Positions 43,872 through 51,473 of a stretch of DNA of 64,000 bases are shown here, one piece after another. Location of the stretch: contig NZ_LR733304.1 of the NCBI RefSeq assembly GCF_902506105.1, positions 1,532,125 to 1,596,124 of the forward strand, written 5' to 3'. Within the stretch, counting starts at the first letter, position 1. Every line of letters starts with the position of its first letter. Under the pieces are notes generated by a model. It had not been told where the DNA came from. It searched no databases and saw nothing but the letters and a program-made list of their open reading frames with translations. This DNA is from Aeromicrobium sp. 9AM (GTDB lineage: Bacteria; Actinomycetota; Actinomycetes; Propionibacteriales; Nocardioidaceae). Position numbers and translations under genes: made by a program.

Positions 43872-44387
43872 CTAGATCACCTGGTGCAGCCAGCGGACCG
43901 GGGCGCCGTCGCCGGCGTGACGGAACGGCTCGAGCTCGGCATCCCAGGCAGTGCCCAGCAACCCGTCGAGCGCGGTCTCCATGTCGACCTCGCCCAGTGC
44001 GACCTTGACCCGGAAGGCCTTGATGCGGTCCTCCGGGATCAGGATGTCGCCGTGCAGCCCGGCCATGGCGTGGAAGATGCCCAGCGACGGCGTGTAGGAG
44101 TAGCGCGCGCCCTCCGTGGATGCGGTGGGCTCCTCCGTGACCTCGAAGCGCAGCTTGTCCCACCCGCGCAGGGCCGATGCCAGGGCCGCGGCCGTTCCGG
44201 CGGCTGCCTGCCACGACAGCTCGGCACGGTAGGTGCCTGGCTCGGCCGACTGCGGCACCCAAGCGATGTCGGGAGTGCCGCCGAGCACGCCAGCGGCAGC
44301 CCACTCGACATGCGCGCACAGCGCAGACGGAGCTGAGTGCACGAAAAGAACACCCCGGGTCGGGGTGGTCGGCGAAGACATATTCAT
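43872..44387 (-). CDS. DUF3145-family actinobacterial protein
   Basis: A 171-residue protein with the DUF3145 pattern: TRGVLFVHSAPSALCAHVEWA at the N-terminus, TYRAELSWQ, YSYTPSLGIFHAM and DGLLGTAWDAELEPFRHAG. The family is restricted to actinobacteria and has no known function. The start at 44387 is preceded by GGAGG. An ATG at 44381 is also possible. Confidence 0.85.
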   Translation of the reverse strand: MNMSSPTTPTRGVLFVHSAPSALCAHVEWAAAGVLGGTPDIAWVPQSAEPGTYRAELSWQAAAGTAAALASALRGWDKLRFEVTEEPTASTEGARYSYTPSLGIFHAMAGLHGDILIPEDRIKAFRVKVALGEVDMETALDGLLGTAWDAELEPFRHAGDGAPVRWLHQVI

Positions 44388-44492
44388 CGGTGCCTCCCTA
44401 GTGTCGCCTTCCCCAGCGTCTTGGGTGCACCTGAGACCATTGTGACGCATGTTCTCCTGTACGGACAACATCTCAGCCGAAGGGAATGTCGG

Positions 44493-44798
44493 ATGACGAC
44501 CACCGTGGCGGACAATCCCGCCTCATCCCGCTTCGAGATCACCGTCGACGGCGAGCTCGCGGGGTTTCTCGACTACCGCAAGGACGGCGACGAGTACGCC
44601 CTCCCGCACACCCGCATCTTCACGCAGTTCGAGGGTCGCGGCCTGGGCACGGAGCTCGTGACCGGTGCGCTCGCCCTGATCAGCGAGCGCGGTGGCACCG
44701 CGTTGCCCTACTGCCCGTTCGTCCCCAAGGTCATCCGCGACCATCCCGAGTACCTTGAGCTCGTCCCCAAGGACCAGCGCGACACCTTCGGGCTCTAG
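44493..44798 (+). CDS. GNAT-type N-acetyltransferase, small form
   Basis: A 101-residue protein of the short GNAT group (YidJ/YhdJ-like, PF14542): ITVDGELAGFLDYRKDGDEY, then the CoA-binding QFEGRGLGTELVTGAL and the C-terminal PYCPFVPKVIRDHPEYLELVP. Substrate is unknown. The ATG at 44493 lies in an open frame that extends upstream only by chance. Confidence 0.82.
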   Translation: MTTTVADNPASSRFEITVDGELAGFLDYRKDGDEYALPHTRIFTQFEGRGLGTELVTGALALISERGGTALPYCPFVPKVIRDHPEYLELVPKDQRDTFGL

Positions 44799-44851
44799 CC
44801 CGGATTGCCGCGACGACGCATGCCGCGTGGCCAACCGGGTACGTACGCGTG

Positions 44852-45532
44852 ATGACAGAAGAGGGACTGCAGGACAGCGTTCGCCGTCTCGCCGAGGCGC
44901 TCAAGCCCGGCGACTACGACGCGACGCTCGGGGCGATCACCGCGGCCGCCGTGGACGTGCTCCCTGACGTCGAGTACGCCTCGATCACGGTCAAGCACTC
45001 CGACGACAGCATCGACACCGTCGCGCCGACCGACCCACTCGTCCTCGATCTCGACAGCAAGCAGTACGAGCTCAAGGAGGGCCCCTGCTACGACGCGGCG
45101 ACCGAGACCGCGCACGTCATCTCGCCTGACCTGGCAGCCGACGATCGCTTCCCGGCCTACGGTCCGTACGTGGTGGGCAAGGGCATCCGCGCGCAAGCGG
45201 GCCTGCGGCTGTTCGACGCGCCCGCGTCGCAGGGCGCACTCAACCTCTACTCACACCGGCTGGGCGCGTTCGAGGACTTCTCCACGCTCGCCGACCTGTT
45301 CGCCCATCAGGCAGCCGTCGCGATCGGGTACGCCCGTGAGATCGCCGACCTCAACGACGCGATCCGGACGCGCACGACGATCGGGCAGGCCGTCGGCATC
45401 ATCATGGAGCGCTACGGACTCAGCGACGAACGGGCGTTCGCGTTCCTGACCCGGCTGTCGCAGCACGGCAACATCAAGCTCAGGATCGTCGCGGCCGAGA
45501 TCGTCGCCGACATGGAGCGTCAGCGCGACTGA
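44852..45532 (+). CDS. GAF and ANTAR domain RNA-binding regulator
   Basis: A 226-residue protein: an N-terminal GAF-like sensor domain (about 10-160, with YELKEGPCYDAA and GAQAGLRLF-like core) followed by an ANTAR domain (about 165-220: RTTIGQAVGIIMERYGLSDERAFAFLTRLSQ). ANTAR domains bind paired hairpins in nascent RNA and prevent termination. Such GAF-ANTAR proteins are numerous in actinobacteria; signal and target are unknown. GTG at 44849 is an alternative start. Confidence 0.85.
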   Translation: MTEEGLQDSVRRLAEALKPGDYDATLGAITAAAVDVLPDVEYASITVKHSDDSIDTVAPTDPLVLDLDSKQYELKEGPCYDAATETAHVISPDLAADDRFPAYGPYVVGKGIRAQAGLRLFDAPASQGALNLYSHRLGAFEDFSTLADLFAHQAAVAIGYAREIADLNDAIRTRTTIGQAVGIIMERYGLSDERAFAFLTRLSQHGNIKLRIVAAEIVADMERQRD

Positions 45533-45535
45533 CGG

Positions 45536-45964
45536 TCAGTCGACCACGTGCACGTTGATGCCGTTGTCGCGCCACAGGTCGATGACCGCGGGCTTGTCGT
45601 CCCACGCATCCAGCACGGTGAAGCCGTCGTCGGCGATCTGGGCGAGGATCTCCTTCTTGATCACGACATCCTTGCGGTAGTCGCCGACGATCCGCATGTA
45701 GAGCGCGTCGTAGGGGATGCCGTGCTCCACCAGCCAGTCGAGGGTCAGGTCGCGCCAGATGAACTCGCGCGACGTCACCACGAGGACAGCCCGCCCCTTG
45801 TCCCGCTCCGCGCGGGCCGCCTTGACCATCTTGGGTCGCGGCGGGCACTGCGCCGACGCCGCGTGGAACGCGTAGAAGTTCTTGTCCTCACCCTCGATGA
45901 AGTGCTCGATCGTCGTGGTGTCGCACAACGTGCCGTCCATGTCGAAGATCACCGCGTCGCGCAT
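45536..45964 (-). CDS. HAD-family phosphatase, polynucleotide 3'-phosphatase-like
   Basis: A 142-residue protein with the HAD nucleophile motif DMDGTLCDT near the N-terminus, motif II VVTSREF and motif III/IV VLDAWDDKPAVIDLW. The cap-less short form resembles the phosphatase domain of T4-type polynucleotide kinase. A 3'-phosphate of DNA or RNA is a plausible substrate, but this is inference. The frame is open upstream; the ATG at 45964 fits the family start. Confidence 0.78.
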   Translation of the reverse strand: MRDAVIFDMDGTLCDTTTIEHFIEGEDKNFYAFHAASAQCPPRPKMVKAARAERDKGRAVLVVTSREFIWRDLTLDWLVEHGIPYDALYMRIVGDYRKDVVIKKEILAQIADDGFTVLDAWDDKPAVIDLWRDNGINVHVVD

Positions 45965-46062
45965 GCCCCGATTGTGTCGCATGACTCGGACAACCGGGAC
46001 TGTCGCCTTCGCGGACCGACCGGCGTACCGTCTGAATCGGGGTACAAGCAGAGGAAGAAACC

Positions 46063-46440
46063 ATGCTGAACGATGCTGAAATCTACGCCGTCCTTCCTGC
46101 CTCGGACCTGGGACGAGCACGCGAGTTCTACAAGGACAAGCTCGGTCTCGAACCGTCTGAGGAACGCGGTGACGGGCTGATCTACCAGAACGCAGCCGGG
46201 ACGAAGATCCTGCTCTACGAGACCCAGTTCGCCGGCACCGCGCAGAACACGGCGCTGAGCTGGGCCACGAGCGACCTCGATGCCGAGATGGCCGACCTGC
46301 GCAGCAAGGGCGTGGTGTTCGAGGACTACGACTTCCCGGGCCTGAAGACCGAGAACGGTGTGGCCACGTACGAGGAGGGTCGCGGCGCGTGGTTCAAGGA
46401 CTCGGAGGGCAACATCCTCTCGGTGACCGAGATGGGCTGA
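46063..46440 (+). CDS. VOC-family (glyoxalase/bleomycin resistance fold) protein
   Basis: A 125-residue protein with the paired beta-alpha-beta3 modules of the vicinal oxygen chelate fold: IYAVLPASDLGRAREFYKDKLGL at the start and FKDSEGNILSVTEM at the end. The first strand lacks the usual metal histidine, so a catalytic role is uncertain. It is the last gene before the tRNA-Met, whose 3' end lies 12 bp away. Confidence 0.82.
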   Translation: MLNDAEIYAVLPASDLGRAREFYKDKLGLEPSEERGDGLIYQNAAGTKILLYETQFAGTAQNTALSWATSDLDAEMADLRSKGVVFEDYDFPGLKTENGVATYEEGRGAWFKDSEGNILSVTEMG

Positions 46441-46451
46441 CCTGATCGTCG

Positions 46452-46525
46452 TAGGGAGGGCGGGGCTCGAACCCGCGACCCAGGGATTATGAGTCCCCTG
46501 CTCTAACCAGCTGAGCTACCTCCCC
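46452..46525 (-). tRNA. tRNA-Met (anticodon CAU), elongator type; prophage attachment gene
   Basis: A 74-nt cloverleaf on the minus strand: acceptor GGGGAGG/CCTCCCT (first pair G-T) with A73, D arm GCTC/GAGC, anticodon stem GGGGA/TCCCT with loop CTCATAA (CAT), T stem GCGGG/CCCGC and loop TTCGAGC. It does not have the C1-A72 mismatch of initiator tRNA, so it is read as elongator Met (or tRNA-Ile2, which has the same anticodon before modification). An integrase gene ends 17 bp from its 5' end. Confidence 0.92.
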
Positions 46526-46542
46526 TGAGCGTAAACCGAACC

Positions 46543-47649
46543 TCACGACACCCGGGCGTGGGGCTTTCGTGGGGCAGCCAGTGCCTGGAGGATCGCCCCG
46601 GCATCGGTCTGCGCAAGGTGAGCGTACCGTTGCGTCGTCGTCGGAGAGACGTGACCCAGGAGCCGGCCAACCTCGGCGAGTGAGACGCCGTTCTGCAGAA
46701 GCCATGAAGCATACGAGTGGCGACAGTCGTGGATCCGCACGTGCCCGATGCCGGCAGCCTCGACCGATGGAGTCCACACCCGGTATGCCCAGTTGGAGTT
46801 CCGCAGCGGCGCCCCTCCCTCTGTGGTCAGGACCAACGGGCCGGGGCATCGACCAGTGGCGTGCTCCACTCCGCAGGTTGCCCCACGTGGGGCAAGATCT
46901 CTCAGTGCGTCCTCGAGCTCGGGCGTCAGGGGAACGTCTCGGGTGCGCTTCCCCTTCGGGTACGCCTTCATCCGCCCGTCACTTTCGTCCCACGTCTCTA
47001 CGACGCGCAGCTTGCCCAGCTCGAGGTTGACGCGGGACCAGTGCAATCCTGCGAGCTCGCCCCACCGCAGGCCAGTGTTCACCAGCATGTCGGCAATGAG
47101 TTGATCGCGAGTCGTCGGCAACTGCTCGCGGAGAATGTCGAACTCCTCGTGCGTCATGTACCGCTCTTGGGCCAAGGCACCACCGGGCATCTGGATCCTC
47201 GACGCCGGGTTCGCCTGCACGATCTCCCCATCAACGGCTGCGGACATGGAGGCCGAGAAGAGGTGGACGCACCGTTTCACCGTCTCCGGCCCGAGGCCAT
47301 CCTTACGCAGCTTGGCGATCCATGCCTTGACGTCCTGCCTGGTGATCGACCCGATCGGCACGGTCGCCCATTGCGGCTCGAGGTGGTTCTTCCATCTGCC
47401 CTTGTCCTGCCGCAGGGTCGATGGCTGCACGTCCCGAGTAGGCCACCACTCCTCGGCCCACTGCCCCCACGGCCGCCGATACGCCTCGGGATCCTTGACC
47501 AATGACTTGCGTGCCAGTTCCTCGCGGGCCGCTGCCGCCCTCTCGGCCTTTGCCTTGTGCGTGAACGTGCCGGCGCTGCGCCGCTTGCCGAACGAGTCAC
47601 GATAGACGCCGCGGTACTTGCCACTGGGGAGACGCTCGGACCATGCCAT
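46543..47649 (-). CDS. Tyrosine site-specific integrase
   Basis: A 368-residue phage integrase with three parts: an N-terminal AP2-like arm-binding segment (SGKYRGVYRDSFGKRRSAG), a SAM-like core-binding domain (about 60-150) and the catalytic domain with R in TGLRWGEL, HxxR in RIHDCRHSYASW, the H of RLLGHVSP and the nucleophile Y in TQRYAHL. The ATG at 47649 is used because MAWSERLPSG is the usual N-terminus; a GTG at 47667 is the alternative, as GGAGGG directly abuts the ATG. It integrates at the adjacent tRNA-Met. Confidence 0.93.
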   Translation of the reverse strand: MAWSERLPSGKYRGVYRDSFGKRRSAGTFTHKAKAERAAAAREELARKSLVKDPEAYRRPWGQWAEEWWPTRDVQPSTLRQDKGRWKNHLEPQWATVPIGSITRQDVKAWIAKLRKDGLGPETVKRCVHLFSASMSAAVDGEIVQANPASRIQMPGGALAQERYMTHEEFDILREQLPTTRDQLIADMLVNTGLRWGELAGLHWSRVNLELGKLRVVETWDESDGRMKAYPKGKRTRDVPLTPELEDALRDLAPRGATCGVEHATGRCPGPLVLTTEGGAPLRNSNWAYRVWTPSVEAAGIGHVRIHDCRHSYASWLLQNGVSLAEVGRLLGHVSPTTTQRYAHLAQTDAGAILQALAAPRKPHARVS

Positions 47650-47806
47650 CCCTCCATTATCCCCCACTCACATCACCCAGCGGCGGAGTCAGCGTGGTCT
47701 CAGCGTCATCAAAGGTGCTGGGCGGTTTCGGCCAACTGTTGAAATTTGCGGAAGCCCGTGACCTGACAGCCAGTCGCGCCGTTGGGCTTGGTAGGGGTGA
47801 CATCAC

Positions 47807-47968
47807 ATGGACAGCACACCGCGACGAACGATCAGGGTTCCCGACCACGTCTGGCACGCGGCCAAGAAGAAGGCAGCGGCGCGCGGGCTGACGATCAGCC
47901 AGGTTGTGCGGGTCGGCCTGAGTCGCTGGCTCAAAGACTGTCATGACGAACCTCGGCGGAAACGATGA
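47807..47968 (+). CDS. Small ribbon-helix-helix DNA-binding protein
   Basis: A 53-residue protein: MDSTPRRTIRVPDHVW gives the N-terminal strand, followed by the two helices (HAAKKKAAARGL, SQVVRVGLSRWLK), the Arc/CopG ribbon-helix-helix pattern. It diverges from the integrase gene, with 157 bp between starts, so it may control integrase or recombination directionality. Confidence 0.7.
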   Translation: MDSTPRRTIRVPDHVWHAAKKKAAARGLTISQVVRVGLSRWLKDCHDEPRRKR

Positions 47969-48068
47969 CTTTCGCAACGATCGAACATCTCGCGGGTTAC
48001 GGTCGTTTTTGGGAGTGTCGCCGTGGCAGCTCTCGGAGGCCCGTTGTGTCAGAACGGCGATCTAAAAT

Positions 48069-48086
48069 GTCGAACAAGGGTTCGAC
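48069..48086. promoter_or_regulatory. Inverted repeat upstream of small phage gene
   Basis: GTCGAAC-AAGG-GTTCGAC is a perfect 7-bp inverted repeat in the otherwise empty 47969-48152 gap. It lies about 66 bp before the 48153 gene. It could be an operator or a short hairpin. The rest of this 184-bp gap has no recognisable feature. Confidence 0.4.
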
Positions 48087-48152
48087 TTGCCCGCAGTGCA
48101 TCGCCCGCTGCGGGGCATCATCACAGGCGATCGGGGAAAGCGAATCTAGGGG

Positions 48153-48335
48153 ATGCGTAAGCGCAGCGATAGGTGTGTCCGGGTCATTGATGTACCGGGT
48201 CTGGGGGGCGAGGGTGTCGTGGTCGACACCTCGATTGAGACGATCGTGCTACTCGATCCGATGATGTCTTGCGAGGACCGGATGGACTGCATGAATCAAG
48301 TATTGGACGAGCGGGATCCCCGACTGGCCGGCTAG
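48153..48335 (+). CDS. Small hypothetical phage protein
   Basis: A 60-residue ORF (RVIDVPGLGGEGVVVDTSIETIVLLDPMM... ) with regular codon use, a stop directly upstream of its ATG, and three Cys/Met-rich positions near the C-terminus. It has no good Shine-Dalgarno, so coding status is moderate. It is convergent with the repressor gene and overlaps it by 4 bases. Confidence 0.45.
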   Translation: MRKRSDRCVRVIDVPGLGGEGVVVDTSIETIVLLDPMMSCEDRMDCMNQVLDERDPRLAG

Positions 48336-48742
48336 GGCTTCTTAGATGCCCGCTTGCGTGGCTGGACCGAGTGGCCCCGCTTCATCGTCTTCTTAGCTGG
48401 CGGTGCGCCATTGCCTGGACCTTCTTTCGCGAGAGTGATGATGAGTGCATCGAGCGCATTTCGTACCGGCTTTGAGAGGCGGCCAGCCTCGAGTGGCGGC
48501 GTCCACGGTCCGAGTTCTCCCGGTGCCGCAGAAGCCGCCTGTCGAACCCGTGTGATGGGCAGTTCGAATCCGTAGGCCAGAGCTTGGAGATACTTCTCCT
48601 TGGGTCGCTCTGGATGATCCCCGTCGATGTACCGGTAAATCGTTCCTTTGTTCATCGAGTGCTCTTCACTCTTCTCGATGCGCTCCACAGCCCTTGCGGT
48701 TGCGACCTTGGAGTCGAGAAGAAGTTCGGATAGCGCTGTCAT
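48332..48742 (-). CDS. Phage immunity repressor-like HTH protein
   Basis: A 136-residue protein transcribed opposite to the early genes. The N-terminal part MTALSELLLDSKVATARAVERI with SMNKGTIYRYIDGDHPERP is a helix-turn-helix of the XRE/Cro-like type. A Pro-rich centre and a very basic C-terminus (KKTMKRGHSVQPRKRASKKP) follow. GGGAG precedes the ATG at 48742. The opposite orientation to the Cro-like gene with a shared promoter region marks it as the likely lysogeny repressor. Confidence 0.75.
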   Translation of the reverse strand: MTALSELLLDSKVATARAVERIEKSEEHSMNKGTIYRYIDGDHPERPKEKYLQALAYGFELPITRVRQAASAAPGELGPWTPPLEAGRLSKPVRNALDALIITLAKEGPGNGAPPAKKTMKRGHSVQPRKRASKKP

Positions 48743-48964
48743 GCCTACAAATCTCCCGCTGGATGGCGTGCATTGGCAAACGTCTTCGTGCGTGACTATG
48801 CACAAACTACACCGTCGTAACCGCTCAATTCCCTCACACTTCCTTACAAATTGGTCTTGCCAAAGTGCAGGAACGTGTGCACACTAGTCGTAAGTCGTTG
48901 CGACAAGCGACACAGATCCTTACAGTGAGGCGAAGAGATGCAACCAGATCAATGGAGGTTGACG
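48743..48964. promoter_or_regulatory. Divergent lysogeny/early control region
   Basis: This 222-bp region separates the leftward repressor from the rightward Cro-like gene and is noticeably less GC-rich than its surroundings. TTTGCCAATGCAC (complement of 48768-48780) and TTGCCAAAGTGCA (48853-48865) are related sites in opposite orientation, candidate repressor/Cro operators. GTGCACAC and GTCG-TTG-CGAC dyads are also present. Promoter boxes cannot be placed with certainty. Confidence 0.5.
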
Positions 48965-49222
48965 GTGAAGCTCAAGAGCCACCGCGCACTCATCGAGTAC
49001 ATGCAGTTCCGAAAGATCGGGACCGGCTACGAACTCGCCCGTCGTGCAGGACTGAAGCCCGGCGTCGTCGGCCACCTCGTAGCCAAGCGCCGCGATTCAT
49101 GCTCACTCGCCACTGCCGGCGCAATCGAGGAAGCGCTTGGCTGCCCTAGCGGTTTCCTCTTCGAGCCTCGAATGTCGCAAGTCGCTGACACAATGCGACA
49201 CAAGCAAGGGGCGAACGCATGA
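48965..49222 (+). CDS. Cro-like XRE-family helix-turn-helix protein
   Basis: An 85-residue protein with an XRE helix-turn-helix: GYELARRAGLKPGVVGHLVAKRRDSCSLATAGAIEEALG. The GTG at 48965 is preceded by GGAGG with 7-base spacing; an ATG at 48938 has a weaker site. It is the first gene of the rightward early transcript and the likely antagonist of the repressor. Its end overlaps the next gene by 4 bases. Confidence 0.8.
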   Translation: MKLKSHRALIEYMQFRKIGTGYELARRAGLKPGVVGHLVAKRRDSCSLATAGAIEEALGCPSGFLFEPRMSQVADTMRHKQGANA

Positions 49223-49410
49223 CCATCGACCTCAACACACGCATCTGGCACAACACCGAGCAGGCCGCGGAGTACACGGGGTATCACCCCGACACCATCG
49301 CCGCCGCTCTCAGATCGGGCGAGCTCGTCGGTACGCAGCGGATGAAGAACGGCCGCTGGCGGATCCACCGGGACGCGCTCGATGCGTGGCTGCGCGGTGA
49401 GACGTCATGA
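49219..49410 (+). CDS. Excisionase-like MerR/HTH_17 protein
   Basis: A 63-residue winged-helix protein: WHNTEQAAEYTGYHPDTIAAALRSGELVGTQRMKNGRWRIHRDALDAWL is the classic DNA-binding domain found in excisionases (HTH_17). It probably directs integrase toward excision. It is coupled by ATGA overlap to both neighbours. Confidence 0.8.
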   Translation: MTIDLNTRIWHNTEQAAEYTGYHPDTIAAALRSGELVGTQRMKNGRWRIHRDALDAWLRGETS

Positions 49411-49820
49411 GTGTCTACTTCGCCAGTGTCGGCCTGTACATGAAGGTCGGCTACTCCAAGGATCCGGTTGGGCGTGCGGCAAGTCTGACGACAGGCAAGG
49501 CCCAGTACCGTCCCGCCGACATCGAACGCGGCGCGCACGCCGACTTGATCGGATGGTTCCCGGGCGACCATGCAGCTGAGCGCGCCGCACACATGGCACT
49601 CGGCCGCAAGCACGTCATGTGCGAGTGGTTCATCGACTGCCCCGAGGTTCGCGACTACCTGCGCTACCAGGACGACGCAGTGCTGGTCCACGAACTGTCG
49701 GCGCTGGCCCTGCTGGCTGTACTCCGCGGCCTTCCAGTCGCCGACGCAGCGACAACGTACCCGCTGGGAAGCATGGACGAGGCGCTGGACGCGATGGCCG
49801 CAGCTAGGCGTGCATCATGA
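49407..49820 (+). CDS. T5orf172/MUG113-like (GIY-YIG superfamily) protein
   Basis: A 137-residue protein. YFASVGLYMKVGYSKDPVGRAASL and ERAAHMALGRKHVMCEWFI match the T5orf172/MUG113 branch of GIY-YIG-type nuclease folds, a domain often found in phages. A second member of this kind is encoded at 62744. Biochemical role unproven; a DNA-nicking or DNA-binding function is possible. Confidence 0.7.
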   Translation: MSVYFASVGLYMKVGYSKDPVGRAASLTTGKAQYRPADIERGAHADLIGWFPGDHAAERAAHMALGRKHVMCEWFIDCPEVRDYLRYQDDAVLVHELSALALLAVLRGLPVADAATTYPLGSMDEALDAMAAARRAS

Positions 49821-49912
49821 CCGCCCAGCTCGCAGCCTTCGCCATCATCGCTTGGTTGCTCATCGTCGCAGCCGGCCAGTGCATCATCGACGCGATCAGG
49901 AGTCACCGATGA
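49817..49912 (+). CDS. Very small membrane peptide
   Basis: A 31-residue peptide: MTAQLAAFAIIAWLLIVAAGQ... is almost entirely one hydrophobic helix, followed by a short charged tail. The ATG overlaps the stop before it and its own stop overlaps the next start. Function unknown. Confidence 0.55.
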   Translation: MTAQLAAFAIIAWLLIVAAGQCIIDAIRSHR

Positions 49913-50025
49913 ACGCCCTCACAGACCTCCTCGCAGCCGCCATCGTCACCGCCTTCGATGCGCTCCTGTCCGTGTGCATGGTCGCCGATGACGCGGTCGC
50001 AAGTGTCCGTGGCGGTGTGTTGTGA
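49909..50025 (+). CDS. Small hypothetical phage peptide
   Basis: A 38-residue peptide rich in Ala, Val and Leu with one amphipathic helix. It is kept because both ends make 4-base overlaps with neighbouring genes. No function known. Confidence 0.5.
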   Translation: MNALTDLLAAAIVTAFDALLSVCMVADDAVASVRGGVL

Positions 50026-50480
50026 GGCCGCCGATCGAGCCGAAGGACATTCGCAAGGGTGACCTGATCCGGTGGGAGTCGACGAACCGGGTCGGGACCG
50101 CATCCGAGTGGGTCGCGCAATCTGATGGTGAGCATCCATTCACGGGCGACTACTACCTCTTAGATCGTCCCCAGCCCGTCGATCTGCCCGACAAGCCGAC
50201 GCTGGGTTGGGTGACCATCACTCCGCCTGCTGGATCGTTCCCCACGCGCACAGCCCTCGCGCAGTGGTCACTGAAGTCGTCCTTCGGCAAGGACCGAGCA
50301 GAGGCAACGGGGCACATCGTCGACAGGGAGTGGGTCGCAGCCTTCACCCCCGCGACCGCCGTCCCGACGTCAGTGCTCGATGAGTTCCGTGAGTCTGTCG
50401 GGCGCTGGGACTACCTCGACCCCAACAGCATCGTGGGCAAGTTCCTCGCAGCCGTCGATGCAGCAGGTGATCCCCGATGA
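50022..50480 (+). CDS. Hypothetical phage protein
   Basis: A 152-residue soluble protein with an N-terminal beta-rich part (DIRKGDLIRWESTNRVGTASEW) that looks like a small SH3- or PUA-like barrel, and a C-terminal helical part. The GTG start overlaps the previous stop. Family not recognised. Confidence 0.6.
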   Translation: MRPPIEPKDIRKGDLIRWESTNRVGTASEWVAQSDGEHPFTGDYYLLDRPQPVDLPDKPTLGWVTITPPAGSFPTRTALAQWSLKSSFGKDRAEATGHIVDREWVAAFTPATAVPTSVLDEFRESVGRWDYLDPNSIVGKFLAAVDAAGDPR

Positions 50481-50620
50481 CCCGCAACTATGCCGCTGAG
50501 TCGTTCGCAGCGTTCCGTGAGTTCGCGACACAGGCACAGTCGGCGCGCATTGTCGAGGCTGCAACTGATGGTGAGGCTGTTCGGAATGCGGCCGTCGTCG
50601 AGGTTGGTGGCGAGGGATGA
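50477..50620 (+). CDS. Small hypothetical phage protein
   Basis: A 47-residue helical protein (MTRNYAAESFAAFREF...) placed between two ATGA overlaps. No family. Confidence 0.55.
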   Translation: MTRNYAAESFAAFREFATQAQSARIVEAATDGEAVRNAAVVEVGGEG

Positions 50621-50952
50621 GTGGCGTCAAGACGGACTACACCCGTGAAGACCTCATCGCGATCTGCGAGAAGGCGATCGTTCCTGAGAGTGACTGGAGT
50701 GACCGTGACTCACAGCGGTCGCAAGTGAAGATCGGTCAGGCGTGGGCGTTGCTCAAAGCCGGGTGCGACTGGCATCTCGCCGACGACCCTGAGACCGACG
50801 CCAGGACGATCTGGATCGAGATCTACAGCCAAGGCTTCAACTGGTTCGAGGGCGGCTATGACGGACGCGATGACGAGTTCCTGACACGCGACCTGTTCTA
50901 CCTCCCGACGCCCGGTCGGCTCATCAAGGCTGACGGCAAGGACTGGTACTGA
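50617..50952 (+). CDS. Hypothetical phage protein
   Basis: A 111-residue acidic protein with a Trp/Tyr-rich C-terminal half (YSQGFNWFEGGYDGRDDEF). No signal peptide or membrane segment. Overlaps the next gene by one base (TGATG). Function unknown. Confidence 0.6.
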   Translation: MSGVKTDYTREDLIAICEKAIVPESDWSDRDSQRSQVKIGQAWALLKAGCDWHLADDPETDARTIWIEIYSQGFNWFEGGYDGRDDEFLTRDLFYLPTPGRLIKADGKDWY

Positions 50953-51185
50953 TGACCGCCGACACCTACGCGCAGACCGACCTCATGGCCGCAATCGCTG
51001 AGGCCGAAGCTGAGTGTGACAAGGCGTTCGGTCACCTCGACGCGGCAGATGGTTTCGACGAGAACACGTTGCTGCGGGAACAGATCGAACGACTGGCCCG
51101 CACATGCGACACGTTCAGCGCGAATGACATTCCTGAGTGGGTGCGTGCGGTGACGAATCCGAATCGCATGGTCATCGAGTGCTGA
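50952..51185 (+). CDS. Hypothetical phage protein, helical
   Basis: A 77-residue acidic, mostly helical protein (AAIAEAEAECDKAFGHLDAA). It is the last gene of the first coupled block; a 19-bp gap follows. Function unknown. Confidence 0.55.
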   Translation: MTADTYAQTDLMAAIAEAEAECDKAFGHLDAADGFDENTLLREQIERLARTCDTFSANDIPEWVRAVTNPNRMVIEC

Positions 51186-51204
51186 CGTATCGCGGGGTGG
51201 CGTG

Positions 51205-51330
51205 ATGCCTCCCGAGGGCTACTACGAGCGCCATCCCCCAGCGTACTGCCGATGCTTCATCGTCCCCGTCTTCTCTGACTTCGATCCGGTCGCCGAGGCC
51301 GAAGCGATCTGTCGAGAAGCCTCCCCCTAG
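51205..51330 (+). CDS. Small hypothetical phage protein
   Basis: A 41-residue ORF with three cysteines (CRC and a later C), so possibly a small metal-binding peptide. It stands apart from its neighbours with gaps on both sides, and a GTG lies directly before its ATG. Coding status moderate. Confidence 0.4.
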   Translation: MPPEGYYERHPPAYCRCFIVPVFSDFDPVAEAEAICREASP

Positions 51331-51473
51331 CGCCGGCATCGTCTGGGCCGTCCGTCACGTCACTCCCGAGCGGACGGCAACTCCTCCAGGCGGTGTCGGG
51401 AATACCTCCACCAACCAAATGCAGAAGCCGGATCGCACCAATCGACCCGGCTCCCAACTAAGGAGCAAGTCTA
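51331..51473 (+). promoter_or_regulatory. Gap before second early block
   Basis: This 143-bp gap is the largest in the early region before the origin and could hold a promoter for the block starting at 51474. AGCCGG and CCGGCT at its right end form a short weak hairpin just before the AAGGAG ribosome site. No clear -35/-10 boxes are seen. Confidence 0.3.

Noticed and set aside
46526..46542. A duplicated tRNA fragment marking the left attachment site outside the tRNA
   Set aside because: No second copy of any tRNA segment was found near the integrase; the right attachment site is outside the window.
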